From Prolixibacteraceae bacterium (GTDB taxonomy: Bacteria > Bacteroidota > Bacteroidia > Bacteroidales > Prolixibacteraceae): a stretch of 64,000 nt of DNA. The stretch spans positions 3,844,001 to 3,908,000 of the forward strand of contig CP082230.1 of NCBI GenBank assembly GCA_019856515.1. Reading direction: 5' to 3'. The notes below the pieces were generated by a model that saw only the letters and a program-made list of their open reading frames with translations, had not been told where the DNA came from and made no database searches. Position 1 is the first letter of the stretch; every line of letters starts with the position of its first letter. The position numbers and the translations under genes were made by a program. Below, piece after piece: positions 52,933 through 63,443 of the stretch.

Positions 52933-53472
52933 ATGAAAAGAGTTAAGCTTTGGGACAAAGAATTCGAAGTTTCTTATCCAAATGAGCAGATTGTAGCTGC
53001 TGTGAAAGAGATGGCAGTCAAGATGAGAGAAGATCTTGAAGGGAAAGAAGCAATATTTTTGTGTGTCCTGAATGGTTGTTTCATGTTCGCAGCCGATTTG
53101 TTAAAAGAGGTTGAGTTAACAGACGCAGAGGTTTCTTTTGTGAAGTTGGCTTCATATGAGGGAACACAAACGACAGAGAATATTAAGCAGTTGATCGGTT
53201 TGAAGGAAGATTTGAAAGATCGTACTGTAGTTATCGTAGAAGATATCGTTGATTCAGGATTTACTATTGCAAATCTTATCGACCAAGTAACAGAAAGAGG
53301 AGCTGCAGATATTAGAGTAGCTACTTTACTTTTCAAGCCGAAAGCATTGAAAAAGGATGTTACTGTTGATTACGTAGGTTTGGAAATTCCAAACGATTTC
53401 ATCGTAGGTTATGGATTAGACTATGATGGAAGAGGACGTAACTTGAAGGATATTTATACACTTGTACCTTAA
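52933..53472 (+). CDS. hpt: Hypoxanthine phosphoribosyltransferase
   Basis: A 179-residue purine phosphoribosyltransferase of the salvage pathway that makes IMP (and GMP) from the free base and PRPP. The PRPP-binding motif is VVIVEDIVDSGFTI near residue 95; YVGLEIPNDFIVGYGLDYDGRGRN near the C-terminus contains the base-binding residues. adk follows 17 bases later, and a purine enzyme (purE) lies divergently upstream, giving a small purine-related neighbourhood. Confidence 0.94.
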   Translation: MKRVKLWDKEFEVSYPNEQIVAAVKEMAVKMREDLEGKEAIFLCVLNGCFMFAADLLKEVELTDAEVSFVKLASYEGTQTTENIKQLIGLKEDLKDRTVVIVEDIVDSGFTIANLIDQVTERGAADIRVATLLFKPKALKKDVTVDYVGLEIPNDFIVGYGLDYDGRGRNLKDIYTLVP

Positions 53473-53489
53473 TAAAATAAGAATATATA

Positions 53490-54062
53490 ATGTTGAATCT
53501 AGTATTGTTTGGGCCTCCAGGAGCCGGAAAAGGAACACAAGCAGAATTCCTTATTAAGGATTTTGATTTGAATCATATCTCTACAGGAGATCTTCTTCGT
53601 AGCGAAATCGCAGCAGAAACTGAGCTTGGATTGAAAGCGAAAGCTTTTATGGATAATGGAGACTTAGTACCTGATGAGGTTGTTATTGGTATGATTGGTT
53701 CTAAGCTGGAATCGAATGAAGCATCAAAAGGATTTATCTTCGATGGTTTCCCTCGTACGGTGGCACAAGCTGAAGCACTTGATCAACTTCTTACAGAACA
53801 CGGAACTGCAGTTTCAGCCATGTTGTCGTTGGAAGTAGAGAAGGAAGAGTTGATGAAGCGTCTTCTTAATAGAGGATTAACTTCAGGGCGTTCAGATGAC
53901 CAAGATAGTTCTATCATTGAGAATAGAATTAATAACTATAATGAGAAAACAGCTCCTTTAAAGGACTTTTATGGTGCTCAATCTAAATTGAGCCCTATTG
54001 AAGGACAAGGATCGATAGAGGAGATTGCAAGTCGTTTGACTGCTGCAATTAAGAGCTTGTAA
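53490..54062 (+). CDS. adk: Adenylate kinase
   Basis: A 190-residue adenylate kinase that equilibrates ATP, ADP and AMP. The P-loop is GPPGAGKGTQ at residues 7-16, followed by HISTGDLLR for AMP binding and FDGFPRT. The LID is the short type without zinc cysteines (RGLTSGRSDDQ), which accounts for the small size. It is cotranscribed with hpt and ends at a terminator before obg. Confidence 0.96.
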   Translation: MLNLVLFGPPGAGKGTQAEFLIKDFDLNHISTGDLLRSEIAAETELGLKAKAFMDNGDLVPDEVVIGMIGSKLESNEASKGFIFDGFPRTVAQAEALDQLLTEHGTAVSAMLSLEVEKEELMKRLLNRGLTSGRSDDQDSSIIENRINNYNEKTAPLKDFYGAQSKLSPIEGQGSIEEIASRLTAAIKSL

Positions 54063-54082
54063 AAAAAATATAAGCGGAAATA

Positions 54083-54121
54083 AAATGACAGATGGGGTGT
54101 ACCGTCTGTCATTTTTTTTAA
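54083..54121 (+). terminator. Intrinsic terminator after adk
   Basis: AAAATGACAGA (54083-54093) pairs with TCTGTCATTTT (from 54106) and is followed by a run of T. Confidence 0.85.
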
Positions 54122-54201
54122 CTTTGTGGGGGCAAAAGTCTCATTGATTGGGTGTTGAATAAGATGACAGGAATTCCTGTTTGATTAAACCATATTTTTT
54201 A

Positions 54202-55191
54202 ATGTCAGGTTCGAATTTCGTAGATTACGTAAAGATATATTGCCGCTCAGGTAAGGGTGGTCCAGGTTCACGCCATATGCGCCGTGAGAAGTATATTCCT
54301 AAAGGAGGTCCAGATGGTGGAGATGGTGGACGAGGAGGACATGTGATTATTCGTGGTAATAGTCAGATGTGGACTCTATTGCACTTGAAGTTCCGTAAGC
54401 ATATTTTTGCTGGACATGGAGCATCAGGTTCAGGCCAAGGTTCTACCGGTAAGGATGGTGAGGATGTATACATTGATGTGCCATTAGGAACCATCGCGAG
54501 AGATTCAGAAACTGGAGAGGTGATGTTTGAGATTACTGAGGATGGTCAAGAGGAGCATATTGCTCAAGGAGGCCGAGGAGGTCTGGGTAATACACACTTT
54601 AAATCGTCAACAAATCAAACACCTCAATATGCACAGCCAGGAGAGGATGGAGAAGAAGCATGGAAGATTCTCGAACTAAAAGTTCTTGCTGATGTTGGTT
54701 TAGTCGGTTTTCCAAGTGCAGGAAAGTCAACACTTCTATCGGTAGTTTCTGCTGCAAGACCAAAGATTGCAGAGTATCACTTTACAACTTTGGTACCTAA
54801 CTTAGGTATTGTTGGTTATCGTGATGATCGTTCGTTTGTAATGGCAGATATTCCAGGAATTATTGAAGGAGCTCATGAAGGAAAAGGTCTAGGACATCGT
54901 TTCTTGAGACATATCGAGCGTAATTCAATGTTGCTATTCATGATCCCTGCAGATAGTGATGATTATCTGAAAGAGTATGATGTGTTGATAAACGAGTTAG
55001 AGATGTATAATCCAGAGTTACTTGATAAAGAACGATTCTTGGTTATTACGAAGTCTGATATGTTAGACGAAGATCTCATGTCAGAAATTGATGAAGAGTT
55101 AAAAGATATACCTCATCTATTTATCTCTTCGGTGACAGGGTTCAATATCGCTCCACTGAAAGATGAGATTTGGAAGCGATTAAATAAATAA
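54202..55191 (+). CDS. obgE: GTPase ObgE/CgtA
   Basis: A 329-residue Obg-family GTPase for late 50S ribosome assembly and stress signalling. The glycine-rich Obg fold starts with [17 protein letters not shown] and includes [10 protein letters not shown]. The G domain has G1 GFPSAGKST near residue 160, G3 DIPG and G4 TKSD. The C-terminal OCT domain is absent, as in many Bacteroidota. ATG at 54202 is chosen over TTG at 54181 because it gives the canonical N-terminus. Confidence 0.96.
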   Translation: MSGSNFVDYVKIYCRSGKGGPGSRHMRREKYIPKGGPDGGDGGRGGHVIIRGNSQMWTLLHLKFRKHIFAGHGASGSGQGSTGKDGEDVYIDVPLGTIARDSETGEVMFEITEDGQEEHIAQGGRGGLGNTHFKSSTNQTPQYAQPGEDGEEAWKILELKVLADVGLVGFPSAGKSTLLSVVSAARPKIAEYHFTTLVPNLGIVGYRDDRSFVMADIPGIIEGAHEGKGLGHRFLRHIERNSMLLFMIPADSDDYLKEYDVLINELEMYNPELLDKERFLVITKSDMLDEDLMSEIDEELKDIPHLFISSVTGFNIAPLKDEIWKRLNK

Positions 55192-55204
55192 AACACTTAA
55201 TAAG

Positions 55205-55236
55205 AAGCACAATCATTCATTTGTTTGTGCTTTTTA
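55205..55236 (+). terminator. Intrinsic terminator after obgE
   Basis: AAGCACAA (55205-55212) pairs with TTGTGCTT (55225-55232) and a short T-run follows. Confidence 0.75.
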
Positions 55237-55270
55237 TTTCTCTATTCATAATATTTAAAAGGGTTTGACT

Positions 55271-55963
55271 ATGTGGCTAATAGAAGCATTGAAGGAGCTT
55301 GATTCTCAGTTGTTATTATATTTCAACGGAAATCATTCGACGTTGTGGGATTATGTGATGTTTACCTATACTTATAAAATAACGTGGGTGTTGTTTTATG
55401 GTATTTTGGCCTACCATCTATATAAGCATTTTGGAAAACAGATGTGGATTATTATTCCTATGATTGCATTAACTATTTTAGTGACAGATCAAACATGTAA
55501 TTTGTTTAAGTATGGTTTTGCTCGACCAAGACCAGGTCATGATCCTGTTATTGGGTCATTGGTTAATATCTTTTATAAGAAGGGTGGGCGATTTGGTTTT
55601 GTGAGTGCACACGCTGCCAACTCATTTGCCTTGTCTATCCTGATATATAAATATGTAAAGAATAAAACTTTCTTATACTATATGCTTATATGGTCTGCGA
55701 TTGTTAGTTTTTCCCGAGTATATTTAGGCGTCCACTATCCTGGTGATGTTATTTGTGGAGGTCTTCTAGGGGTCTTCTATGGTTGGTTGATTTATAGAGT
55801 AACGTTGGTTATAGAGAAGTATGTTCCATTTATGAATGGACGTAGTTTTAGTCGCTCGTCGATGAGTAATCAAGAGTTGAAACCTGTGTTTTCAGCACTT
55901 CGTTGGATGTTAGGACTCCCTATATTTATTGTTTTGTGCTATGTAATCAATGATTTGTTGTAG
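55271..55963 (+). CDS. PAP2-family membrane phosphatase
   Basis: A 230-residue membrane protein with about six transmembrane helices. It carries the three PAP2 motifs: KYGFARPRPG, SAHAANSF and SRVYLGVHYPGD, with catalytic histidines in the last two. The family dephosphorylates lipid phosphates such as undecaprenyl pyrophosphate or phosphatidate at the outer face of the inner membrane. ATG at 55271 is preferred over TTG at 55265. A short hairpin (55966-55973 / 55977-55984) follows the gene. Confidence 0.88.
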   Translation: MWLIEALKELDSQLLLYFNGNHSTLWDYVMFTYTYKITWVLFYGILAYHLYKHFGKQMWIIIPMIALTILVTDQTCNLFKYGFARPRPGHDPVIGSLVNIFYKKGGRFGFVSAHAANSFALSILIYKYVKNKTFLYYMLIWSAIVSFSRVYLGVHYPGDVICGGLLGVFYGWLIYRVTLVIEKYVPFMNGRSFSRSSMSNQELKPVFSALRWMLGLPIFIVLCYVINDLL

Positions 55964-55965
55964 CT

Positions 55966-55984
55966 TTATGAGGTTTCCTCATAA
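55966..55984 (+). terminator. Short hairpin after the PAP2 gene
   Basis: TTATGAGG pairs perfectly with CCTCATAA around a 3-nt loop directly after the stop. No T-run follows. Confidence 0.5.
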
Positions 55985-56003
55985 ATCATTATACAAATTA
56001 TTT

Positions 56004-56038
56004 AACTTTTTTGTAAGTTAGGAGTTTACAAAAAAGTT
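56004..56038. repeat. 13-bp inverted repeat upstream of parE
   Basis: AACTTTTTTGTAA at 56004-56016 is perfectly complementary to 56026-56038 around a 9-nt spacer, ending 39 bases before parE. It could be an operator, a terminator or a promoter-proximal structure. Confidence 0.75.
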
Positions 56039-56076
56039 GTATTTAGTAATAACCAATTGTCCAACCTTGTATTGCC

Positions 56077-57912
56077 ATGTCACAAGTTTATTCTGAAGAT
56101 TCAATTAGAACCTTAGATTGGAAAGAACATATTCGTAAGCGCCCTGGAATGTATATCGGAAAGTTGGGAGATGGAACATCTCCTGATGATGGTATCTATG
56201 TCCTCTTAAAAGAGGTGGTAGATAACTCTATCGATGAATTCATGATGGGTTATGGGAATAAAATAGAGATTAACGTTAGTGATGAGCTAGTATCTGTTCG
56301 TGATTTTGGACGAGGTATACCTCTTGGAAAAGTGAAGGATGTAGTATCGAGGATGAATACTGGAGCAAAGTATGATTCGAAGGTATTTAAAAAGTCTGTT
56401 GGATTGAATGGTGTAGGGGTGAAGGCTGTTAATGCTTTGTCCTCTTCTTTTACGGTTCAAGCGTTTCGTGAGGGAGAAAAAAAAGAGGTTAGTTTCTCTG
56501 AGGGAAATATTGTTTCCGATTCAGTAATAGAACCTACGGAGGAGCCTAATGGTTCTTGGGTTAGTTTTAAACCCGATGAAGCGATATTTAGTAATTACCA
56601 CTATATAAGTGAGTTTGTTGAGAATTTAATTAAGAATTACTGCTATCTTAATTCAGGACTGATTATCTACTATAATGGGGAGAAGTTTCAGTCGAAGAAT
56701 GGTCTGTTAGATCTTTTGAATGATAGTTTAGATACGCCGTGTCTATATCCTCCTGTTCATATTAAAGGGCAGGATATTGAAGTGGCGTTGACGCATACGA
56801 ATCAATATGGTGAAGATTATTTCTCTTTTGTGAATGGTCAGCATACAACGCATGGAGGAACACATTTAGCTGCATATAAAGAGTCGATTGTAAAAACATT
56901 AAGAGACTTCTATAAGAAGGATTTTGATGCATCGGATATACGTGCAAGTATTGTGGCTGCCATATCTATTAAGGTGGAAGAGCCTATCTTCGAGTCGCAG
57001 ACAAAGACAAAATTAGGATCGAAAGATATAGGCCCTAAAGGTCCTTCTGTTCGTAACTTTGTTGTTAACTTTGTAAACAAAGAGTTGGATAATTACCTCT
57101 ACAAGAATGCGGATGTGGCAGAGGTGATGTTGAGACGTATTCAGGAGTCTGAACGCGAGCGTAAAGCGATATCAGGAATAAAGAAGTTAGCAAAACAGCG
57201 AGCTAAGAAGGTCAGTCTACACAATAAAAAGCTTAGAGATTGTAGAGCACATTATAATACTAATAAAAAAGAGGCAGAACAATCGTCAATATTTATCACA
57301 GAGGGGGACTCGGCAAGTGGTTCTATCACCAAGTCGAGAGATGTAAATACACAAGCCGTATTTAGTTTAAGGGGTAAACCATTAAACTCTTTTGGATTGA
57401 CAAAGAAGGTGGTGTATGAGAACGAAGAGTTCAATCTTCTACAAGCCGCACTAAATATTGAGAATGGTATTGAAGAGTTGAGGTATAATAAGGTGATTAT
57501 TGCAACCGATGCAGATGTGGATGGAATGCATATTCGACTTTTATTAATTACCTTCTTTCTCCAGTTCTTTCCAGAATTAATAAAGCAAGGGCATTTATAT
57601 ATTCTTCAGACACCACTGTTCAGAGTGAGAAATAAGAAGAAGACCTATTATTGTTATAATGAAGAGGAGCGTGTTACTGCCATTAAGAAGATTGGCAAAG
57701 GAGCAGAGATTACTCGTTTTAAGGGGTTAGGAGAGATCTCTCCTGATGAGTTTAAGAATTTTATTGGCGATCAGATTCGTTTAGATCCTGTTATCCTGAA
57801 GAAAGCAGAATCTATTCGCGAGTTGTTGAGCTTTTATATGGGGAAAAATACTCCCGATCGTCAACAGTTCATTATAGAAAATCTGCATGTAGAGAAAGAC
57901 GAGATTGAGTAA
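56077..57912 (+). CDS. parE: DNA topoisomerase IV subunit B
   Basis: A 611-residue GHKL-ATPase type II topoisomerase subunit. The ATP site has [10 protein letters not shown], the DFGRGIP loop and [11 protein letters not shown]. The Toprim domain has EGDSASGS and DADVDGMHI. It lies 18 bases upstream of parC, so this is the topoisomerase IV pair, which decatenates daughter chromosomes; the pairing and the parC tail favour Topo IV over gyrase. The length is typical for Bacteroidota ParE. Confidence 0.93.
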   Translation: MSQVYSEDSIRTLDWKEHIRKRPGMYIGKLGDGTSPDDGIYVLLKEVVDNSIDEFMMGYGNKIEINVSDELVSVRDFGRGIPLGKVKDVVSRMNTGAKYDSKVFKKSVGLNGVGVKAVNALSSSFTVQAFREGEKKEVSFSEGNIVSDSVIEPTEEPNGSWVSFKPDEAIFSNYHYISEFVENLIKNYCYLNSGLIIYYNGEKFQSKNGLLDLLNDSLDTPCLYPPVHIKGQDIEVALTHTNQYGEDYFSFVNGQHTTHGGTHLAAYKESIVKTLRDFYKKDFDASDIRASIVAAISIKVEEPIFESQTKTKLGSKDIGPKGPSVRNFVVNFVNKELDNYLYKNADVAEVMLRRIQESERERKAISGIKKLAKQRAKKVSLHNKKLRDCRAHYNTNKKEAEQSSIFITEGDSASGSITKSRDVNTQAVFSLRGKPLNSFGLTKKVVYENEEFNLLQAALNIENGIEELRYNKVIIATDADVDGMHIRLLLITFFLQFFPELIKQGHLYILQTPLFRVRNKKKTYYCYNEEERVTAIKKIGKGAEITRFKGLGEISPDEFKNFIGDQIRLDPVILKKAESIRELLSFYMGKNTPDRQQFIIENLHVEKDEIE

Positions 57913-57929
57913 TTTGCTTTAAAACCTTA

Positions 57930-60533
57930 ATGATGGATCCAAAAGAGTTTGACACACCACAAGACGAGAATAGAGATAATGAGAATATTGATGGAGTAAA
58001 TGATAAGCTCTATCATGCAAAATATATTTCAGGAATGTATAAGGATTGGTTCTTAGATTACGCTTCGTACGTAATCTTAGAACGAGCTGTTCCTTATGTC
58101 AATGATGGACTGAAACCGGTACAACGTCGTATCCTGCATGCCATGAAGGGTATGGATGATGGTCGTTATAATAAAGTGGCCAATGTTATTGGTCAGACGA
58201 TGATGTATCACCCACATGGGGATGCGTCTATAGGCGATGCTTTGGTGCAACTAGGACAGAAGAACCTTTTGGTGGATACCCAAGGAAACTGGGGTAATAT
58301 CTTAACTGGAGACTCTGCTGCTGCACCACGTTATATTGAGGCCAGACTCTCTAAGTTTGCCCTAGAGGTCGTGTTTAATCCAAAAACTACGGATTGGCAA
58401 CTCTCTTATGATGGAAGAAACAAGGAGCCTCTGACACTTCCTGTTAAGTATCCTCTATTGTTAGCACAAGGGGTAGAGGGTATTGCGGTAGGTTTAGCAT
58501 CTAAGATACTACCACACAACTTTATTGAGCTTATTGACGCATCTATTCTCTATCTTCAAAAGAGAGATTTTGACTTATATCCTGATTTCCCGACGGGTGG
58601 ATATATTGATGTATCTAAATATAATAATGGTCTTCGAGGTGGTGCCGTACGTGTTCGTGCTAATATAGAGAAGAGAGATTCAAAGACTTTGGTTGTTAAT
58701 CAAATTCCCTATGGTAGAACGACATCTTCAGTGATCGATTCTATTATTAAGGCGAATGATAAAGGAAAGATCAAAGTAAAGAAGATTGATGATAATACTG
58801 CTGCAAATGTAGAGATCTTAGTTCACCTTGGACCTGGTGTAAGTTCTGATCAAATGATTGATGCGCTATATGCATTCACTGATTGTGAGATCTCAATCTC
58901 ACCAAACTCTTGTATCATTGATCAAGATAAGCCTGTTTTTCTTGATGTCAAGACTATCTTGCGACGTTCTACAGAAAATACCTTAGCACTTTTACAGAAA
59001 GAGTTAGAGATTCGAAAGTCTGAACTAGAGTCACAATGGCACTATAGCTCTTTGGAGCGTCTTTTCATTGAAGAGCGCATGTATAAAGATAAAGAGTTTG
59101 AAGAGGCTAAGAGTGTGGACGAAGTGGTGGCACATATCGATCAGCGTTTTGATCCATGGAAGGAGAGTCTCAAGAAAGAAATTTTGCGAGAGGATATTAT
59201 TAAACTTCTAGAGATTAAGATGGCTAGAATTTTGAAGTTTAATATTCAAAAGGCGACTGATTTTATTCTTTCAATTGAAGAAGAGATTGCTAAAATTGAC
59301 AAACAACTTGGTCAGATGGTTAAGTATACTATCGACTATTTCCGTAAGATCAAGAAGAAATATGGTAAGGATAAAGAGCGTAAAACGGAGATTAGAAGTT
59401 TCGAGAATATTGAAGCAACCAAAGTTGTTGTAGCAAATGAGAAACTTTATGTCGATAGAAAAGAGGGATTTATTGGAACCTCTCTAAAGAAGGAAGAGTA
59501 TCTGTTTGAATGCTCTGATATCGATGATGTGATTATTTTCCGTAAAGATGGAAGTTACTTTGTAACAAAAGTGAGTGAGAAAGCGTTTATTGGTAAAAAT
59601 GTAATCCATATTGCGGTCTTTAAAAAGAATGACAAGCGAACGATATATAATACCGTTTACCGTGAGGGGAAGCAAGGAACGACCTATATGAAACGTTTCT
59701 TTGTGACAGGTGTCACAAGAGATCGTGAATATAATCTAATGGGAGATAAAGCCGGTTCTAGACTTTATTGGTTTAGTGCTAATCCAAATGGTGAAGCGGA
59801 GAAGCTAAAGGTTACTTTGAAGCCTAAGTTAAGATTGAAAAGATTGATATTTGAGGTTGACCTGGGTGTGCTTGCAATTAAAGGAAGAACATCAAAAGGA
59901 AATACGGTCACCAAAAATGAAGTGTTGAAGATCACTTTAAAAGAGAAAGGTGCTTCCACACTAGGAGGACGTCGTATATTTTTTGATAAGGATATTTTTA
60001 GACTTAACACAGAAGAACGAGGTGCCTTTTTAGGTGAGTTTAGTGGTAATGACAAAATCGTATCCATAAGTGGTATGGGTGATTGTACGGTTCATTCATA
60101 TGATCTAAGTAATCATTTTTCTTCTGATATCAAGAGAATTCAAAAGCTAGACTCTGATCGTGTCTTTGTTGTAGTGTATTGGGATGCAGATCAGAAGTTC
60201 TATTATATAAAGCGGTTCCAGATTGACCCAACCCAGAAGGATACCATATCATTCATTGGAGATAATCCTAAGAATAAGATGATGTTGGTTAGTGATAATG
60301 GTGAGGCGATAGTGAAAATTCATTTTGGTGCAAGAAACGAAAATCGATTGGCTGAAGAGGTAATTACCTCTGATTTCATTGGTGTAAAATCAATAAAGGC
60401 GAAAGGGAAGAGGTTAACAACATTTGATGTTGCACATTTAGAACTCGTAGAACCTGAAGTTATAGAAGAAGTTGAGGATATAGAGGACGAGACAACCTCG
60501 GATGATGATGATAATCAAATGACACTTTTTTAA
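57930..60533 (+). CDS. parC: DNA topoisomerase IV subunit A
   Basis: An 867-residue DNA-cleaving subunit. The breakage-reunion domain shows VPYVNDGLKPVQRRILHAM, HPHGDASIGDALVQL and the catalytic tyrosine in APRYIEARLS. A coiled coil and a divergent C-terminal domain with a very acidic tail (ending DDDDNQMTLF) follow. The canonical gyrase GQRGGKG box was not seen in the C-terminal domain, which supports Topo IV rather than GyrA. Two tandem ATGs (57930, 57933) leave the start uncertain by one residue. aroK follows after 17 bases. Confidence 0.93.
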   Translation: MMDPKEFDTPQDENRDNENIDGVNDKLYHAKYISGMYKDWFLDYASYVILERAVPYVNDGLKPVQRRILHAMKGMDDGRYNKVANVIGQTMMYHPHGDASIGDALVQLGQKNLLVDTQGNWGNILTGDSAAAPRYIEARLSKFALEVVFNPKTTDWQLSYDGRNKEPLTLPVKYPLLLAQGVEGIAVGLASKILPHNFIELIDASILYLQKRDFDLYPDFPTGGYIDVSKYNNGLRGGAVRVRANIEKRDSKTLVVNQIPYGRTTSSVIDSIIKANDKGKIKVKKIDDNTAANVEILVHLGPGVSSDQMIDALYAFTDCEISISPNSCIIDQDKPVFLDVKTILRRSTENTLALLQKELEIRKSELESQWHYSSLERLFIEERMYKDKEFEEAKSVDEVVAHIDQRFDPWKESLKKEILREDIIKLLEIKMARILKFNIQKATDFILSIEEEIAKIDKQLGQMVKYTIDYFRKIKKKYGKDKERKTEIRSFENIEATKVVVANEKLYVDRKEGFIGTSLKKEEYLFECSDIDDVIIFRKDGSYFVTKVSEKAFIGKNVIHIAVFKKNDKRTIYNTVYREGKQGTTYMKRFFVTGVTRDREYNLMGDKAGSRLYWFSANPNGEAEKLKVTLKPKLRLKRLIFEVDLGVLAIKGRTSKGNTVTKNEVLKITLKEKGASTLGGRRIFFDKDIFRLNTEERGAFLGEFSGNDKIVSISGMGDCTVHSYDLSNHFSSDIKRIQKLDSDRVFVVVYWDADQKFYYIKRFQIDPTQKDTISFIGDNPKNKMMLVSDNGEAIVKIHFGARNENRLAEEVITSDFIGVKSIKAKGKRLTTFDVAHLELVEPEVIEEVEDIEDETTSDDDDNQMTLF

Positions 60534-60550
60534 TATAAAAGGAGATGGAC

Positions 60551-61075
60551 ATGGAGAAAAGTAGAGTATATTTAAATGGATATATGGCGGCTGGTAAATC
60601 GACTATAGGTGTGCAATTGGCCTCTGCTCTGGGTTTTTCTTTTATAGATCTAGATAAGTTTATCGAAGAGAAATATTTCATGTCTATTGCCTCCATTTTT
60701 GAAAAAGAGGGAGAAAGTGGGTTTCGTGAAAAAGAGCGAGATGCATTACAAGAGTTGTCTGTATTTGAAAATGTCGTTATTGCTACAGGTGGTGGTACAC
60801 CATGTTTCTATAATAATATGGACGTGATACGTCATACAGGTATCTCTATATATCTAAAAACACCAATGGATCTTTTAGTGAGGAGGTTGACACAAAATAA
60901 TAGCCAGCGTCCAATAGTAAGGGGAAAGTCGGAAGTTGAGCTTCGTAGTTTTATTGTTCAAGCACTTGAATATAGAGAGCCTTTCTACTTACAGTCAGAT
61001 ATCGTTTGTATATCTGAAGATACACTGACTACTAAAAACTTAATTGATCATATTGATTCTTTTCTAAAAGAATAA
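60551..61075 (+). CDS. aroK: Shikimate kinase
   Basis: A 174-residue shikimate kinase, the fifth step of the chorismate pathway. The P-loop is GYMAAGKST at residues 10-18, then DLDKFIEE, GFREKERDAL with the shikimate-binding arginine, and ATGGGTPC. ATG at 60551 is chosen over 60545 because the AAAGGAG ribosome-binding sequence directly abuts the earlier ATG but sits 6 bases before this one. It is probably cotranscribed with parE-parC. Confidence 0.93.
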   Translation: MEKSRVYLNGYMAAGKSTIGVQLASALGFSFIDLDKFIEEKYFMSIASIFEKEGESGFREKERDALQELSVFENVVIATGGGTPCFYNNMDVIRHTGISIYLKTPMDLLVRRLTQNNSQRPIVRGKSEVELRSFIVQALEYREPFYLQSDIVCISEDTLTTKNLIDHIDSFLKE

Positions 61076-61185
61076 CTGCGAAACTATTGCTTGTAGTCAA
61101 TAAATTGAATAATAATGGTAAAATTTGATTGTTTTTTGTTGTAAAATAACAATATTTACAGGCAAATATATTCTATACACATTTC

Positions 61186-61938
61186 ATGAGGGTACTGATT
61201 ATTGAGGATGAAGAGTTATTGTGTGAAGAACTAGAAAGTAATTTATTAGATATTGCACCAGATAATATCGAAATATGTGGTAAGATAGATACTGTCAAAG
61301 ACAGTATTGCATGGTTTAAATCAAATACGTGTGATTTGGTTTTTATGGATGTCCACTTAAGTGATGGTGACTGTTTTGATATTTTTAAAGAAGTAAAAGT
61401 CTCGACTCCGATTATTTTCTTGACAGCGTATGATCAATATGTTCAAACATCTTTTGATTTAAATAGCATTGCTTATATTCTAAAGCCTTATGATCGAATG
61501 TGTATTGTTAAGGCACTTGAGAAGTATGAGAATTTAACTTCTTATTATGTGGAGAGAACCAAAGAGAATAAGGTTGAAGGAGAATATGTTCAAGAAGAGT
61601 ATATTCAGAGAATGATGCTTCGTCTTGGACGTGTTTATAAGCCTATAAGTGTTCATGAGATATGCTACTTTATTGCGGAGGATAAATATCTATATGCTAT
61701 TACTGAAGATGGTCGTAAATTCTATTATGATGCGACACTCAAAGAGTTGGAAGAGCAATTGGATCCAACTCTATTCTTCCGTGTAAATAGGTCATATATG
61801 GTGAATAAGCAAAGTGTGAATGAGTTGGTTCTATACTCTAATAATAGATACAAACTGAATCTATCTCCTGAGACAGATGAGTTAGTTCTTTTAAGTGCAA
61901 CAAAAGTTTTAAGCTTTAAAAACTGGCTATTGTCATGA
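61186..61938 (+). CDS. LytTR-family response regulator
   Basis: A 250-residue two-component response regulator. The receiver domain (residues 1-120) has the acidic pair in IIEDEE, the phospho-acceptor Asp55 in LVFMDVHLSDGD and the Lys in LKPYD. A LytTR DNA-binding domain occupies about 140-250 (ICYFIAEDKYLYAITEDGRKF, FFRVNRSYMVN). It overlaps the downstream histidine kinase by four bases, so the pair is translationally coupled. Targets are unknown. Confidence 0.94.
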   Translation: MRVLIIEDEELLCEELESNLLDIAPDNIEICGKIDTVKDSIAWFKSNTCDLVFMDVHLSDGDCFDIFKEVKVSTPIIFLTAYDQYVQTSFDLNSIAYILKPYDRMCIVKALEKYENLTSYYVERTKENKVEGEYVQEEYIQRMMLRLGRVYKPISVHEICYFIAEDKYLYAITEDGRKFYYDATLKELEEQLDPTLFFRVNRSYMVNKQSVNELVLYSNNRYKLNLSPETDELVLLSATKVLSFKNWLLS

Positions 61939-63443
61939 GAATACCAACGAAAGTACGAGTCTATTTAGGGGTTGCACTTACAATTGTGGTTGTAAGTGTA
62001 TATTATCTTTCTTCTTTGCGTGATTCTATATATGAGAAAGCACAAGAAACAGGAATGCGTTTCAATATGATTGCTGCCTCGGAGAATCTCGAACTAATAA
62101 AGAGCTATTTTTCTGATTATGAGAAGAAAATAGGATATTTTGTTGAATATCCTCATCGACAGAGAGAGTTCCCTGATATGTTAGAGACCTATGTTAAGTC
62201 TGACTCGACAGTGGTTGATGGATGGTATAACTCATTGTCAGATCATTCGAGTCTATGGGTTAAGTCAAGGAAAAACTCTATTGGTAATACAGGAAATTAT
62301 ACTATTGGTCCCTATCGTAAGGGGGATACTTTTTTAATGGATATAGGATATCTATCGTTTGATAAATCGGATCCATTTATACTCGGAATCACTGTTGACC
62401 TTAAACGTTTTCATCAGAAAGTTGCAAAGATGGATATCCGTTCGAGTAATTATTTAGAGATTCTCGATGAAAATGGAAGGTATATTTATCATCCAGAAGA
62501 GCAGTTGATAGGACAGTTGTCCCCAAGTCAAATTGATAGGGCCATTGTGAAGAATTGTGACCCTGAGATGTTTAGTACATACCGATCCGTATTCTCTGGT
62601 TTTTTACAGTCGGAAGTAATACGTTCTTATCGCGTTATGCATGTAGGTGGACAGCAATGGTTGCTCATCGGAAATACTCCTAAGTTCAACTATACTGAAT
62701 TCTTAAGTGCAATAGAGCGTAACTTGGCATTGATATTGATACTTTTTCTCATTTGTGTTTTATCCATTGTGATGGTGTCATGGTTCTTTTCTGATCGAGA
62801 ACATAAGTTGAGATTACGAGCGGAAGAGTCTCTTTTTCTAACAAAAATTAGTGAAGAGCGAAAGAGTAAAGAGCTTGCAATGACTGAGCTTCAATTGTTG
62901 AAAACGGGTCTTGATCCTCATTTCGTATTTAATTCATTAAGTTCTCTTATAGTACTTATCCCACGAAATCCAGTAGATGCTTGTACGTTTGCGAAAAGAT
63001 TATCTAACTTGTTACGTTATCAGCTATCTACGCAGATGAAAGATTTAGTTACATTGAAGTCCGAGCTTAAATTTGCAAATGATTACTTTGCAATACAAAA
63101 GTTGCGTTTTGGTGAACGTGTATCTTTCGATGTAGATGTCTTATTGGATGAACAGGTTCAACCTATTCAGTTGCCTCCAGCATCTTTACAATTATTGGTG
63201 GAGAATGCTTTAAAGCATAACATAGCGACCAAAGAAGAGCCTCTTAAGATTGAAATATTTAAGGATGGCGATTTTATTGTTGTCCGTAACAATTTAAACA
63301 GGAGAGACCAAAGTGGATTCTCTATGAATTTAGGTCATCGATTAATGAGATTGAGGTATAAAACATTTACACTTAAATCTTGTAACTTTTATCATGATGA
63401 GAATTATTATATTTCAGAATTACCTATCATAAGAGAAAAATAG
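61935..63443 (+). CDS. LytS-type sensor histidine kinase
   Basis: A 502-residue sensor kinase. TM1 is at about residues 7-27 and TM2 at 263-285, enclosing a periplasmic sensor of about 235 residues that looks like a dCache/PAS-type fold (FILGITVDLKRFHQK). After a coiled coil the His-kinase domain has the phospho-histidine His329 in LDPHFVFNSL and the ATP-binding LLVENALKHN. It partners the upstream LytTR regulator. A metalloprotease-like gene follows in the same direction; a regulatory link is possible but not shown. Confidence 0.93.
   Translation: MRIPTKVRVYLGVALTIVVVSVYYLSSLRDSIYEKAQETGMRFNMIAASENLELIKSYFSDYEKKIGYFVEYPHRQREFPDMLETYVKSDSTVVDGWYNSLSDHSSLWVKSRKNSIGNTGNYTIGPYRKGDTFLMDIGYLSFDKSDPFILGITVDLKRFHQKVAKMDIRSSNYLEILDENGRYIYHPEEQLIGQLSPSQIDRAIVKNCDPEMFSTYRSVFSGFLQSEVIRSYRVMHVGGQQWLLIGNTPKFNYTEFLSAIERNLALILILFLICVLSIVMVSWFFSDREHKLRLRAEESLFLTKISEERKSKELAMTELQLLKTGLDPHFVFNSLSSLIVLIPRNPVDACTFAKRLSNLLRYQLSTQMKDLVTLKSELKFANDYFAIQKLRFGERVSFDVDVLLDEQVQPIQLPPASLQLLVENALKHNIATKEEPLKIEIFKDGDFIVVRNNLNRRDQSGFSMNLGHRLMRLRYKTFTLKSCNFYHDENYYISELPIIREK

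Noticed and set aside
57930..60533. Assigning the subunit A/B pair as gyrase
   Set aside because: No GyrA-box was seen in the C-terminal domain and the adjacent B-A gene order fits topoisomerase IV of Bacteroidota; a full phylogeny would settle it.
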